A stretch of DNA of 64,000 nucleotides from an uncultured Hyphomonas sp. (GTDB taxonomy: Bacteria > Pseudomonadota > Alphaproteobacteria > Caulobacterales > Hyphomonadaceae), in assembly GCF_963677035.1 (NCBI RefSeq), contig NZ_OY781472.1, positions 62,001 through 126,000 on the forward strand, in the 5' to 3' direction. Each line of letters starts with the position of its first letter. The stretch's first letter is position 1. Of the stretch, positions 46,842 to 54,879 are shown in pieces. The position numbers and the translations under genes are program-made. Under the pieces are notes generated by a model. It had not been told where the DNA came from and did no database searches. It saw only the letters and a program-made list of their open reading frames with translations.

Positions 46842-47738
46842 CTAGTGTGTTCTATCAAGAACAAAATCGACTGATTGCAGCAGTATATTGGCCTTTTCGC
46901 GAAAAATAGCGAGGTGTTCCTTCGCCTGGTCCGCCAGGAGCTGCACCCGCTGGCGGGCGCCGTCGATGCCCAGAATCGTAACGAAATTAGCCTTTCCGGC
47001 GTTTTCATCCTTCGCCAGCGCCTTGCCGACCGCCGCTTCATCGCCGGTCGCATCCAGCAGGTCATCGGCGATCTGATAGGCCAGGCCGAGATCGTTCGAA
47101 AACCCGGCCAGAGCGCTGCGTTCCTGCTCATGCGCATGGCCGATGATTCCCGCCGCCTCGGTCGCGTAGGAGATCAGAGCGCCGGTTTTCAGGCGCTGCA
47201 TGCGGGTAATCGTGTTCAGGTCCCGGGGGCTTTCACTCTCCAGCATGTCGATCATCTGGCCGCCCACCATGCCCCGCGCCCCGGCAGAATCCGCAAGCCG
47301 CTCGATCAGCCGGGCCCGCACTTCGGCGTCCGGATGGGTTTCCCGGGATGAGAGGATCTTGAAGGACAGCGTCAGCAGGGCATCGCCCGCCAGAACAGCC
47401 GTCGCCTCATCGAATGCCTTGTGGACCGTCGGCTGGCCACGGCGGAAATCATCATCGTCCATGCAGGGCAGATCGTCATGCACCAGCGAGTAGCAATGCA
47501 CGCATTCCAGCGCTGCCGCCGCCCTCAGGAGCGACTTTTCCGGCGCGTCGAACATGGCGCCGGCTTCCAGCAGGAAGAAAGGCCGCATGCGTTTTCCATT
47601 GGCGAGGGCGGCATGACGCATCGCGCGCATCAGGTCAGCCTCCGGCCCGGATGCGGGCGGGATCAGCTGGTCGAGCGCCACCGTCACCTTGTCGGCAACT
47701 TCCTTCAGGCGCAGATCGAAGTCGATCACCTCCCCCAT
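46842..47738 (-). CDS. ispA: polyprenyl (farnesyl/geranyl) diphosphate synthase
   Basis: First Asp-rich motif DDLPCMDDDDFRRGQPT and second motif in YQIADDLLDATGD; GKRMRPF and the H-x-Y-S-L-V-H-D-D stretch also match. Makes C10-C15 prenyl diphosphates from IPP and DMAPP. ATG 47738 leaves seven bases after xseB; the earlier in-frame start (47780) would overlap xseB by 35 bases. Sits between xseB and dxs as in many Alphaproteobacteria. Confidence 0.93.
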   Translation of the reverse strand: MGEVIDFDLRLKEVADKVTVALDQLIPPASGPEADLMRAMRHAALANGKRMRPFFLLEAGAMFDAPEKSLLRAAAALECVHCYSLVHDDLPCMDDDDFRRGQPTVHKAFDEATAVLAGDALLTLSFKILSSRETHPDAEVRARLIERLADSAGARGMVGGQMIDMLESESPRDLNTITRMQRLKTGALISYATEAAGIIGHAHEQERSALAGFSNDLGLAYQIADDLLDATGDEAAVGKALAKDENAGKANFVTILGIDGARQRVQLLADQAKEHLAIFREKANILLQSVDFVLDRTH

Positions 47739-47745
47739 GGCAGGC

Positions 47746-47991
47746 CTAGTCGAAGCTTGCAGGTTCTGTGGAGGGACCACTGGCCCCCTGCACGATCTGT
47801 TCGACCTTCAGTTCCGCTGCCTTGAGACGCGATTCGCAATGTGCCTTCAGGGCGGCGCCGCGTTCATAGATGGCGATCGACTTTTCCAGCTCGACCTCTC
47901 CGGCTTCCAGCTGGCGCACGATGCCTTCCAGTTCGGCAAGCGCCTCTTCGAAGCTCATCTTGTCGACGGGTTTTTCCTTCGGGTCTGCCAT
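47746..47991 (-). CDS. xseB: exodeoxyribonuclease VII small subunit
   Basis: 81 residues with the family core FEEALAELEGIVRQLEAGEV and YERGAALKAHCESRL. It joins XseA to degrade single-stranded DNA. First gene of the xseB-ispA-dxs group. Confidence 0.93.
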   Translation of the reverse strand: MADPKEKPVDKMSFEEALAELEGIVRQLEAGEVELEKSIAIYERGAALKAHCESRLKAAELKVEQIVQGASGPSTEPASFD

Positions 47992-48075
47992 ATCGCCTCA
48001 CGTTTCGGATCGCCCGGACACTAGAGCGGTGCCCGGCCCATCACAACCTCTGTCAATTCGATTTTGATCCCGGAT

Positions 48076-48678
48076 TCACCGGTATTCGTAGACGCGGAAA
48101 CTCCAATAGGAATCTCCGCCATCGCGTACGCATTTCCAGCCGAGCTTCTTCAGCTCCGGCCGCAGCATGCGATTGAACCAGCCATGTGCGGCCAGGTAGA
48201 CTTTCGTATCCACCGAGGCTTCGTGCAGCTTCTGCGCCGCTTCCATCGCCCGCAGGCGGGCCTGGACGACGCTTTCCCCGTCCAGCGCATGACCGTTCAG
48301 CCAGGCTGCGCGGGCGAGGATGTTCCACGTTTTCGGAAGGTAGCGCACCTTGGGCAGCATCGGCGGCGGCAGGGGCGCTTCATTGAAGACCGGATCATAT
48401 TGCGCCTGCATGTGCGGGGCCGCACGGGCCGCCGTCTCCTGCGCGCGGATACGTCCGGACGCAAAGACGAGGTCGGCATCCTTCACGGCTTCCATCAGGG
48501 CCGGAGGAGCGACCTGTCCTTCGGCCAGCGGGCTTTCCTCGTACCGGGCCCACCAGTCCTTGTACTGGCGCCAGTCGAGCCGCGGCTTGGCCGTGCGGTC
48601 CAGCGCCGGCCTGCCATGACGCGAGACCACGATGGGGCCGCGCCGGTTTGCTGTCGATGTCGTCTCTGGCATCGCCAT
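48076..48678 (-). CDS. histidine phosphatase family protein
   Basis: The catalytic RHG is in VVSRHGRPALDR, and the second His is in YLAAHGWFNRML. FASGRIRAQETAARAA is the family arginine region. A 2H-phosphatase of about 200 residues; substrate unknown. A plausible neighbour-independent housekeeping gene. Confidence 0.8.
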   Translation of the reverse strand: MAMPETTSTANRRGPIVVSRHGRPALDRTAKPRLDWRQYKDWWARYEESPLAEGQVAPPALMEAVKDADLVFASGRIRAQETAARAAPHMQAQYDPVFNEAPLPPPMLPKVRYLPKTWNILARAAWLNGHALDGESVVQARLRAMEAAQKLHEASVDTKVYLAAHGWFNRMLRPELKKLGWKCVRDGGDSYWSFRVYEYR

Positions 48679-48784
48679 CCGGTCCGTTCGTTCCTGTCCG
48701 TTAGGGTAAGATGCCCCGCGAACTTCCAGCCACTAGCGAGGTTGGCCGGAAGCGACAAGGCAGTATTCCCGCCTTTCCAGCAGG

Positions 48785-49642
48785 CTACAGCCCCTTCCAC
48801 ACCCTTTTCGGGCACTTCTCGCCATCCATCAGCTTGCAGCGATAGAAGCTCATCAGCACCGTATCGGCCCGTCCCATCAGGTGATCCATCGGCACGAAGC
48901 CGACCGAAGCCTCTTTCGGATCGACGGCCAGCGGGCACCCGACCCGGTCCACAACATTGCCAACCGGCGGGCAGTGGCCGGACAGGAAACGGCTGTCGAG
49001 CGAGTTGTCGCGATTATCGCCCATCATGAAAACATGGCCCTTGGGCACGATGAACAGCACCGTATTGTCGCCCCGGTCGCCGGCTTCCTGGCGGTCGGTC
49101 ATCCAGCTCTTCCCGTCTTCCGCCGTCTCGCGCCATTCATACGCGGTGGTCACCCAGTTGGTGCCGTGCGGCACATAGCGGACGGAGCGGACATATTCGC
49201 TCGGGAGCGGCTTGCCGTTGATGTAAACCTGTTCGTCGATCATCTGGACCTGATCGCCCGGCAGGCCGATCACGCGCTTGATCATCACCTTGCCGGCGTG
49301 GGGATGTTCGAACACGACGACATCGCCGCGCTTCGGGTCGCGCGCAAAGATGCGCCCCTTCGGCAGCGGCAGGTAGCGCCCCAGGCTGAAGGGCAGCGAA
49401 TACCGGTCATAACCATAGGCGAATTTGGCCACAGCCACCCGGTCAGACACCTGAAGCGTCGGCACCATGCTCTCAGAGGGGATCACCCGCTGCTCGTAAA
49501 CAAGGCCGGAGAACAGCATGAACAATGGAACGAACACGGCCAGCGTGGCGACCCATTCCTTCAATTCCTGCTTCACCTTGTCGGCGAGTGTTGTGGGCGT
49601 GTCATCAGCACCCTGCGCGGCCTTTTCGCCATCCCGTGCCAT
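48785..49642 (-). CDS. lepB: signal peptidase I
   Basis: Box B SESMVPTLQVSDRV (catalytic Ser), box D KRVIGLPGDQV (catalytic Lys) and box E GDNRDNSLDSR are all present after one N-terminal membrane anchor (FVPLFMLFSGLVY). It cuts signal peptides of exported proteins. ATG 49642 has GAGG five bases upstream; the longer frame begins with TTG. The catalytic domain has a long insertion (VPHGTNWVTTAYEW) as in other Alphaproteobacteria. Confidence 0.93.
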   Translation of the reverse strand: MARDGEKAAQGADDTPTTLADKVKQELKEWVATLAVFVPLFMLFSGLVYEQRVIPSESMVPTLQVSDRVAVAKFAYGYDRYSLPFSLGRYLPLPKGRIFARDPKRGDVVVFEHPHAGKVMIKRVIGLPGDQVQMIDEQVYINGKPLPSEYVRSVRYVPHGTNWVTTAYEWRETAEDGKSWMTDRQEAGDRGDNTVLFIVPKGHVFMMGDNRDNSLDSRFLSGHCPPVGNVVDRVGCPLAVDPKEASVGFVPMDHLMGRADTVLMSFYRCKLMDGEKCPKRVWKGL

Positions 49643-49736
49643 CGAGGCCTCGCTATCGTCTTTCAAGAGGCGCCATTCTTAGACGAAATCCCACCGGATT
49701 GCGAAGCCGAAAACTGCCAATAGGCTGTGAATGAGG

Positions 49737-50804
49737 TCAGTCCGCGAGACGATAGAGCGTCACGCCGTCCGGACCGGGCGCAGCTTTCACCTCACCGCGA
49801 TAGATCAGACAGTTCAGGTGGGCCAGCGCTTCGCCGGTTGCCATGCCTTGTTCGTCCAGCGCAATTTTCCGCCCGAAGAGAGCGACGAACGTGTCCATCA
49901 CCTTGTGCGGTTGCTCGGCCAGGCGCTGTTTCAACCGCTCCAGCGCCACTTCATGGCCTTCGATCAGATGGCGCAGGCGTTTGTGCGCGCCGCGGAACGG
50001 CTCGTTATGGGCCGGCAGCACCAGCACGTCCTCCGGCAGGCGCCGAAGCAGCTTCTCGCAGCTCGACATCCAGTCCAGCAGCGGGTTTGCCGCCGGTTCG
50101 GTCGGGTGCACCGACACATTCGACGAAATACGCGGCAGCAACTGGTCCCCTGAAATGACGATATTCTGCGCCGGGCAGAACAGGCAGACATGTTCCGGCG
50201 AGTGGCCGTTGCCAGTGATCACTTCCCAGGTTTCACCGCCCATCTCGAACGTGTCGCCATCGGAGAGGCGGAAGAAGCTGTCCGGCATCTTCGAGACGCC
50301 GCGCCCGAACCCGCCGAAGCGCTCGCGATAATGATCGAGCGCCGCATCGTCCCAGCCGGCCTTGCGATAGAAGCTGACCCCGGCCTCCGGCGCTTCACGG
50401 CCGGTATCCGAGACCAGCATGCGGCAGGTCGTGTATTCCAGCCGGCTCATCCAGAGTTCGGCCCCGTACTTGTAGCAGAGCCAGCCCGCGCAGCCGACAT
50501 GATCAGGGTGCATGTGCGTGACGATCACGCGCTTCAGCGGTTTTTCCGGCGTAATGCGCGGTTCGAGGATGGCCTTCCAGGCCTCCCGCGTGTCCGGCAG
50601 CGGCATGCCCGTGTCGACAATCGTCCAGCCATCGTCATCCTCGATCAGCCAGACATTGATGAATTTCAGGGAGAAAGGCAGCGACATGCGGATCCACTGG
50701 ATGCGCGGCGTGATCTCCATCATCTGCCCATGATCGGGCGCCGCCTCACCGTGCAGATAGTCCAGCCCGGGGCGCTTGGGTGTCTTTGTCGTGAGTCCGT
50801 CCAT
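49737..50804 (-). CDS. MBL-fold metallohydrolase, glyoxalase II-like
   Basis: THMHPDHVGCAGWL (metal site), GNGHSPEHVCLF, VISGDQLLP and VLPAHNEPFRGAH are the four MBL metal-binding segments in the glyoxalase II style. About 355 residues with a C-terminal helical cap. ATG 50804 is preferred to an upstream in-frame start. Likely a thioester or lactone hydrolase; substrate not shown. Confidence 0.85.
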   Translation of the reverse strand: MDGLTTKTPKRPGLDYLHGEAAPDHGQMMEITPRIQWIRMSLPFSLKFINVWLIEDDDGWTIVDTGMPLPDTREAWKAILEPRITPEKPLKRVIVTHMHPDHVGCAGWLCYKYGAELWMSRLEYTTCRMLVSDTGREAPEAGVSFYRKAGWDDAALDHYRERFGGFGRGVSKMPDSFFRLSDGDTFEMGGETWEVITGNGHSPEHVCLFCPAQNIVISGDQLLPRISSNVSVHPTEPAANPLLDWMSSCEKLLRRLPEDVLVLPAHNEPFRGAHKRLRHLIEGHEVALERLKQRLAEQPHKVMDTFVALFGRKIALDEQGMATGEALAHLNCLIYRGEVKAAPGPDGVTLYRLAD

Positions 50805-50852
50805 CCCGCCAGAATAGGCCCGGCCAGCAATGCGCCAAGCCGTCACGCAAGG

Positions 50853-51356
50853 TCAGGGCTGAGGCCCGCAGGGCGGCAAAGCCTGCCGGATCGCCCGGAC
50901 CAGGTCAGCAAGCGGCTGCGTGCCATCCATGCGCAGGGCCGCCTCCGGCACGGTCAGCGCGTCCAGCTGGCTGCGCAGCAGACTGACCGGCATGAAGTGG
51001 CCGGGCCGTGTCGCCATGCGCTCCGCCAGCAGCCCCTCGGGCACGTCCAGCCAGACGAAGTGCACCTGCCGTTCGCACTGATCCTGCAGCGCGCGCTGCA
51101 CAAAGGGTGTCAGCGCGGAACAGGCGAGGATGAGGCGGTCTTCCGGCGCGGCCTGAACCGAGCGCGCGATCGAAGTGACCCAGCCAGCCCGGTCGGCATC
51201 TGTCAGCGGCGTGCCAGCGGCCATTCTGGCGCGGTTTGCCTCAGAGTGGTGCGCGTCAGCATCGATAAAAGGCCAGCCCGTCGCGGCTGAAAGCGCCTCA
51301 CCAGCCGTGGTCTTGCCGGAGCCAGCCACGCCCATGAGGACCACAAGGTCCTTCAC
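50853..51356 (-). CDS. gntK: gluconokinase
   Basis: P-loop GVAGSGKTT (residues 9-17), DADAHHSEANRARMAAGTPL and LTDADRAGWV match the GntK family, which phosphorylates gluconate to 6-phosphogluconate. 167 residues, normal. Start GTG overlaps the stop of the pseudouridine synthase (GTGA). Confidence 0.88.
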   Translation of the reverse strand: MKDLVVLMGVAGSGKTTAGEALSAATGWPFIDADAHHSEANRARMAAGTPLTDADRAGWVTSIARSVQAAPEDRLILACSALTPFVQRALQDQCERQVHFVWLDVPEGLLAERMATRPGHFMPVSLLRSQLDALTVPEAALRMDGTQPLADLVRAIRQALPPCGPQP

Positions 51357-52378
51357 TTGATCGGCGTACGCTTGCGGGGGCCCAGCTTGGTACGTTTGAA
51401 TTTCGGGCCACGCATCGGATTGATGGGCTTTTCGTCCCGGCTGTCGGGCTTGCGGTCGCCGCGCGGCGGGCCGCCCCTGCCGTCAGGCTTGCCAGCAGGC
51501 CGGCCGCCCGGTTTGCCCCCGGGTTTGCCGGGTCTCTGTGGACGATCCGGTCTGGCCGGGCGCTCGGCGCGCTCTGCCCGTTCCGGACGTTCCGGTTTTG
51601 GCGGACGCGGGCGCGGCGCCGCCCCTGTCAGCAAGGCTTCCCGCTCGCGCGCGCTGATCGGGCGCCATTTGCCTTCCGGCAGGCCCGCCAGTTCCAGCGA
51701 GCCGACCCGCACGCGCATCAGGTCTGCCACGCGCAGGTCCACCAGCTGGCACATGCGGCGGATCTGGCGATTCCGGCCCTCATTCAGGATGAAGCGCAGC
51801 TCATGCGCCTTCACCTGCTCCACCTGCGCCGGCTTCAGCTTGCGCCCGTCCAGCTCCAGGCCATGACGCAGCAGGGCCAGCTTGTCCGGCGTCACATCGC
51901 CCTTCACCTTGACCAGATATTCCTTGTCGACCGTGCTCTCAGGCCCGATCAGCGCCTTTGCCAGCACGCCGTCTTCCGACAGGACCAGCAGGCCGCGGCT
52001 GTCCTTGTCGAGCCGGCCGAGCGGCGCGAGCTTGTTGTACCGGCCGGGAATCGCGTGGGATTTTCCGGACAGCGTCGCAGCCGTAATCAGGCGCACGGCA
52101 GGAATTTCGCCCGCTTCAGGCGTGCCGGAAACGATGCCTTCCGGCTTGTGGAAAATCAGCGAAAACCTGTTGTCCAGCTGGCGCGTTGCCTTCTGCAGCA
52201 GGGTCAGCGTCTGGCCAGCTTCGATCTTCTGGCCGGCCACCGCCGCTTCGCCATTGACCTTGACCAGGCCCTTCAGGATCAGCGCATCCGCCTCGCGGCG
52301 CGAGCAGACGCCTTCCTCGGCCAGCCATTTGTTGATGCGCAGCGGCTCAGCGCCGTCATATGTCTTGGTCCAGGCCAT
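51353..52378 (-). CDS. RsuA/RluB-family pseudouridine synthase with basic tail
   Basis: S4 RNA-binding domain LRINKWLAEEGVCSRREADA, then the catalytic motif GRLDKDSRGLLVLS and RQIRRMCQLVDLRVADLMRV. Probably modifies 23S rRNA (RluB/RluF-like). The last 90 residues are repeats of Arg, Pro, Gly, Lys and Glu (PERPERAERAERPARPD...), a disordered RNA-binding tail seen in some alphaproteobacterial members. ATG 52378 is chosen; an in-frame start at 52468 would be longer without support. Confidence 0.85.
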   Translation of the reverse strand: MAWTKTYDGAEPLRINKWLAEEGVCSRREADALILKGLVKVNGEAAVAGQKIEAGQTLTLLQKATRQLDNRFSLIFHKPEGIVSGTPEAGEIPAVRLITAATLSGKSHAIPGRYNKLAPLGRLDKDSRGLLVLSEDGVLAKALIGPESTVDKEYLVKVKGDVTPDKLALLRHGLELDGRKLKPAQVEQVKAHELRFILNEGRNRQIRRMCQLVDLRVADLMRVRVGSLELAGLPEGKWRPISAREREALLTGAAPRPRPPKPERPERAERAERPARPDRPQRPGKPGGKPGGRPAGKPDGRGGPPRGDRKPDSRDEKPINPMRGPKFKRTKLGPRKRTPIK

Positions 52379-52478
52379 GATGTGTCGGTTTCCTGCCGCT
52401 TCCGGTGCCCCTCTTATCGGCCCCGCCGCAGGCCCGCAACCAGCGCGCCTCACTGGTGGATAAGACACCTCTCAGGCA

Positions 52479-52507
52479 ATATATAACACCATATATACAC
52501 CGTGTAT
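52479..52507. promoter_or_regulatory. candidate operator between divergent genes
   Basis: ATATATAACACC and ATATATACACC repeat in tandem, followed by a palindrome ATACAC-C-GTGTAT. It lies between the RluB-like gene (minus) and the MFS gene (plus), so it could bind a regulator of the exporter. Confidence 0.35.
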
Positions 52508-52589
52508 GGACCATCGATACGCCCGTACCGCCCGATGCCGCAAATTCGCGGTCGACAGGACCCCGGCTTTCCCCGATAAGCCCGCCTCC

Positions 52590-53762
52590 ATGAAAACCGC
52601 CTCCGCCCCCTGGCTCGCTTTTGCACTCCTGCTGCTTGGCACGACCCTCGGCCTTGCCGGGACAGACCTTGTGCTGCCTGCCGTGCCCGGCCTGCCGGAT
52701 GAGCTGGGCGGCAGCGCGGCCATGGCCCAGCTGGTGCTGGCCGGCTTTGTGGCAGGCGGCTGTATCGGCCTGATCCTGTTCGGAGAACTTGGCGCGCGGA
52801 TTGACCAGCGCCGCCTTCTTGTCGGCAGCCTGATCGCTTACGCCCTCGTTTCGCTCGCCTGCGCGCTGGCGCCGTCCCTGCCCGCGCTTGTGGGCCTGCG
52901 CTTCCTGCACGGGCTGAGCGGCGCGGCCGCCGCCGTGTTCGCCCCGGGCATGATCCGCGCCATGTTCAGCGAGGCAGGTGCCGTGCGCGCCCTCGGCCTG
53001 ATGGGCAGCGTCGAGTCACTGGTGCCCGCGCTAGCCCCGGTGGCCGGTGTCTGGCTGCTGGCGGGGTTCGGCTGGACCAGTTCGTTCTACGTGATCGCCG
53101 CGCTCAGCCTTGCCGTCGCCCTCCTTGTCCGCGCGCTCGGCTCCAGCCTGCCGGTGCCGCCGCCAACGCGCAGCCAGGGCAGCTACATCCGTCTACTGAA
53201 GAATTCGACCTATCTGCGCTATGCCCTCACCCAGGCCTGCACGCTGGGCGGCTTGTTGATCTTCGTGTTCGGCGCCCCGGCCATGATGACCCGGGCGCTG
53301 GGCCTCAGCCTCAACGCCTTCATCCTGATGCAGGTGACCGGCATCGCCTTCTTCGTCGTGGCCTCCAACATCGCTGGCCGCCTCGCGGACATGTTCGGGC
53401 CGGAGCGGATCATCCTGCTCGGCTCAGGCATCTCGGCGCTGGGCCTGATCAGCCTTGCCGTCTATGGCCTGAACGGCGGAATGGATGCGCGGGTCATCAC
53501 GGCGCTGTTCGTGCCTGTTAATCTCGGCCTCGGCCTGCGCGGCCCGCCGGGCTTCTACCGCGCGATCCTTGCCTCCAACGGGGACGATGCCCGCGGCGCA
53601 GCGCTGGTCATCCTGTTCATCCTGTCGACAACCGCCACCGGAACGGCCATCGCGGCCCCGTTTGTGACAGCCGGACTGGCCCCGCTGGCAGGCGTGGCGG
53701 CGGGCGCATCCTGTCTGTCCGTCATATTGCTGCTGGCCCTGCCGGGACTGAAAGCCCCGTAA
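52590..53762 (+). CDS. MFS exporter, Bcr/CflA-like
   Basis: About 390 residues, twelve hydrophobic helices. TDLVLPAVPGLPDELGGSAA and ELGARIDQRRLLVGSLIAYA (loop 2-3, G-x-x-x-D-R-x-G-R-R type) mark an MFS drug/metabolite exporter. Related to Bcr/CflA multidrug exporters. ATG 52590 is the first in-frame ATG that puts the first helix near the N-terminus. Confidence 0.8.
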   Translation: MKTASAPWLAFALLLLGTTLGLAGTDLVLPAVPGLPDELGGSAAMAQLVLAGFVAGGCIGLILFGELGARIDQRRLLVGSLIAYALVSLACALAPSLPALVGLRFLHGLSGAAAAVFAPGMIRAMFSEAGAVRALGLMGSVESLVPALAPVAGVWLLAGFGWTSSFYVIAALSLAVALLVRALGSSLPVPPPTRSQGSYIRLLKNSTYLRYALTQACTLGGLLIFVFGAPAMMTRALGLSLNAFILMQVTGIAFFVVASNIAGRLADMFGPERIILLGSGISALGLISLAVYGLNGGMDARVITALFVPVNLGLGLRGPPGFYRAILASNGDDARGAALVILFILSTTATGTAIAAPFVTAGLAPLAGVAAGASCLSVILLLALPGLKAP

Positions 53763-53987
53763 ACCCTCAGGATTTTCAGCATTCTGAATAATTTATTCGG
53801 GATAAACGCAGGTTTACCCTTGTGCCGGGCTGAAAAACCCCTAAATGAGCGTTTCGACTTTTCGCCGGACAATCAGGCATGGACTGTCAGGGTTACCCCT
53901 GCCGCTTTATTCAGAGACCTCCCAAACAAAACTCGAACTTCCGCGAGCCCGCATGTCGCAGGCCCGCATTATATACAGGAGTGTCCC
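53763..53987 (+). promoter_or_regulatory. long leader of the cold-shock gene
   Basis: 225 bases without a gene, with an AT-rich part near 53780-53810. Cold-shock genes often have long structured leaders that act as thermosensors. No specific fold is proved here. Confidence 0.4.
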
Positions 53988-54197
53988 ATGACTAGTGGCA
54001 CCGTAAAATTCTACAACGATCAAAAAGGCTTCGGCTTTATCGCTCCGGAAGACGGCAGCACGGACGTTTTCGTTCATGCCACCGCCCTTGAGCGTGCCGG
54101 TATGCGCATCCTGACCGAGGGCCAGAAGGTTTCCTTCACCACGGCAGTCGACAAGCGCAACGGCAAAACAGCCGTCGACACGATCGAAGCCGAATAG
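53988..54197 (+). CDS. cspA: CspA-family cold-shock protein
   Basis: 69 residues: [20 protein letters not shown] (RNP1) and DVFVHATAL (RNP2) are the nucleic-acid-binding motifs. An RNA chaperone. ATG 53988 has AGGAG six bases upstream. A terminator follows. Confidence 0.92.
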   Translation: MTSGTVKFYNDQKGFGFIAPEDGSTDVFVHATALERAGMRILTEGQKVSFTTAVDKRNGKTAVDTIEAE

Positions 54198-54221
54198 TCC
54201 TTTCCGGACTATCAGGTTAAG

Positions 54222-54254
54222 AAAGGCCGCTTCCCCCGGGAGGCGGCCTTTTTC
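54222..54254. terminator. terminator of the cold-shock gene
   Basis: GGCCGCTTCCC with GGGAGGCGGCC (one G-T wobble, 2-base loop) flanked by AAA and TTTTT. Works toward the right and perhaps also for the convergent DUF3833 gene. Confidence 0.8.
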
Positions 54255-54262
54255 TTTGGGGC

Positions 54263-54802
54263 CTATTCCCCGCCGCCCTCCGCCGGTTCCATCACCAGCG
54301 ACACAGACCCGACGCGGAAACCGAACCAACCGACTGTCGCCGTGTTCAGAACTTTTCCGTCTACGTCATTTGCCAGCACATCCCGGAAGCGGACCTTGCG
54401 GCCCTTCCCATTCTCCGATGGCAGCCGGACGTCATATTCCAGCCGGAACACATCGCCATCCTGATAGCCGCGCGCGGTGCCGACCACATCTTCGCGGGTG
54501 CCGGTATATTCGCCCGGCGCCACGCGTTCGAGCTTCCAGGTTTTGCGGTCCGTTTCGCCATCATCATAGGCGAAGTCTTCAACGAGGGTGAAAACCTCTC
54601 CGTCCCATGTGCCGGTCAGCTGGGCGGTGAAGGTTCGGTGCACGCCGGTGATGGCTTTGAACTCGCCCCGGGCCACATGGGATCCGGCAAGATCCCGTTC
54701 GATGACGAACGCTCCGCCATTTGCGGCGTCGGGCACGGGCGGCCGGGTGGCGCAGGCGGTGACAAGGGCGAGGGCGGCGAGGGCTGGAAGTTGTTTTCTC
54801 AT
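54263..54802 (-). CDS. DUF3833 lipoprotein
   Basis: Lipobox LVTAC in MRKQLPALAALALVTAC, then about 155 residues of a beta-rich lipocalin-like DUF3833 fold (LVEDFAYDDGETDRKTWKL, FRLEYDVRLP). Envelope-associated protein of unknown role. ATG 54802 gives a clean signal peptide. Confidence 0.8.
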   Translation of the reverse strand: MRKQLPALAALALVTACATRPPVPDAANGGAFVIERDLAGSHVARGEFKAITGVHRTFTAQLTGTWDGEVFTLVEDFAYDDGETDRKTWKLERVAPGEYTGTREDVVGTARGYQDGDVFRLEYDVRLPSENGKGRKVRFRDVLANDVDGKVLNTATVGWFGFRVGSVSLVMEPAEGGGE

Positions 54803-54879
54803 GCCCCTGTTACGGCGCATGCCGGCAATCGGATGACTGTGCCCGGCGCCCCCGGATCCGCCGCGCGGCGCAAGCCCGG

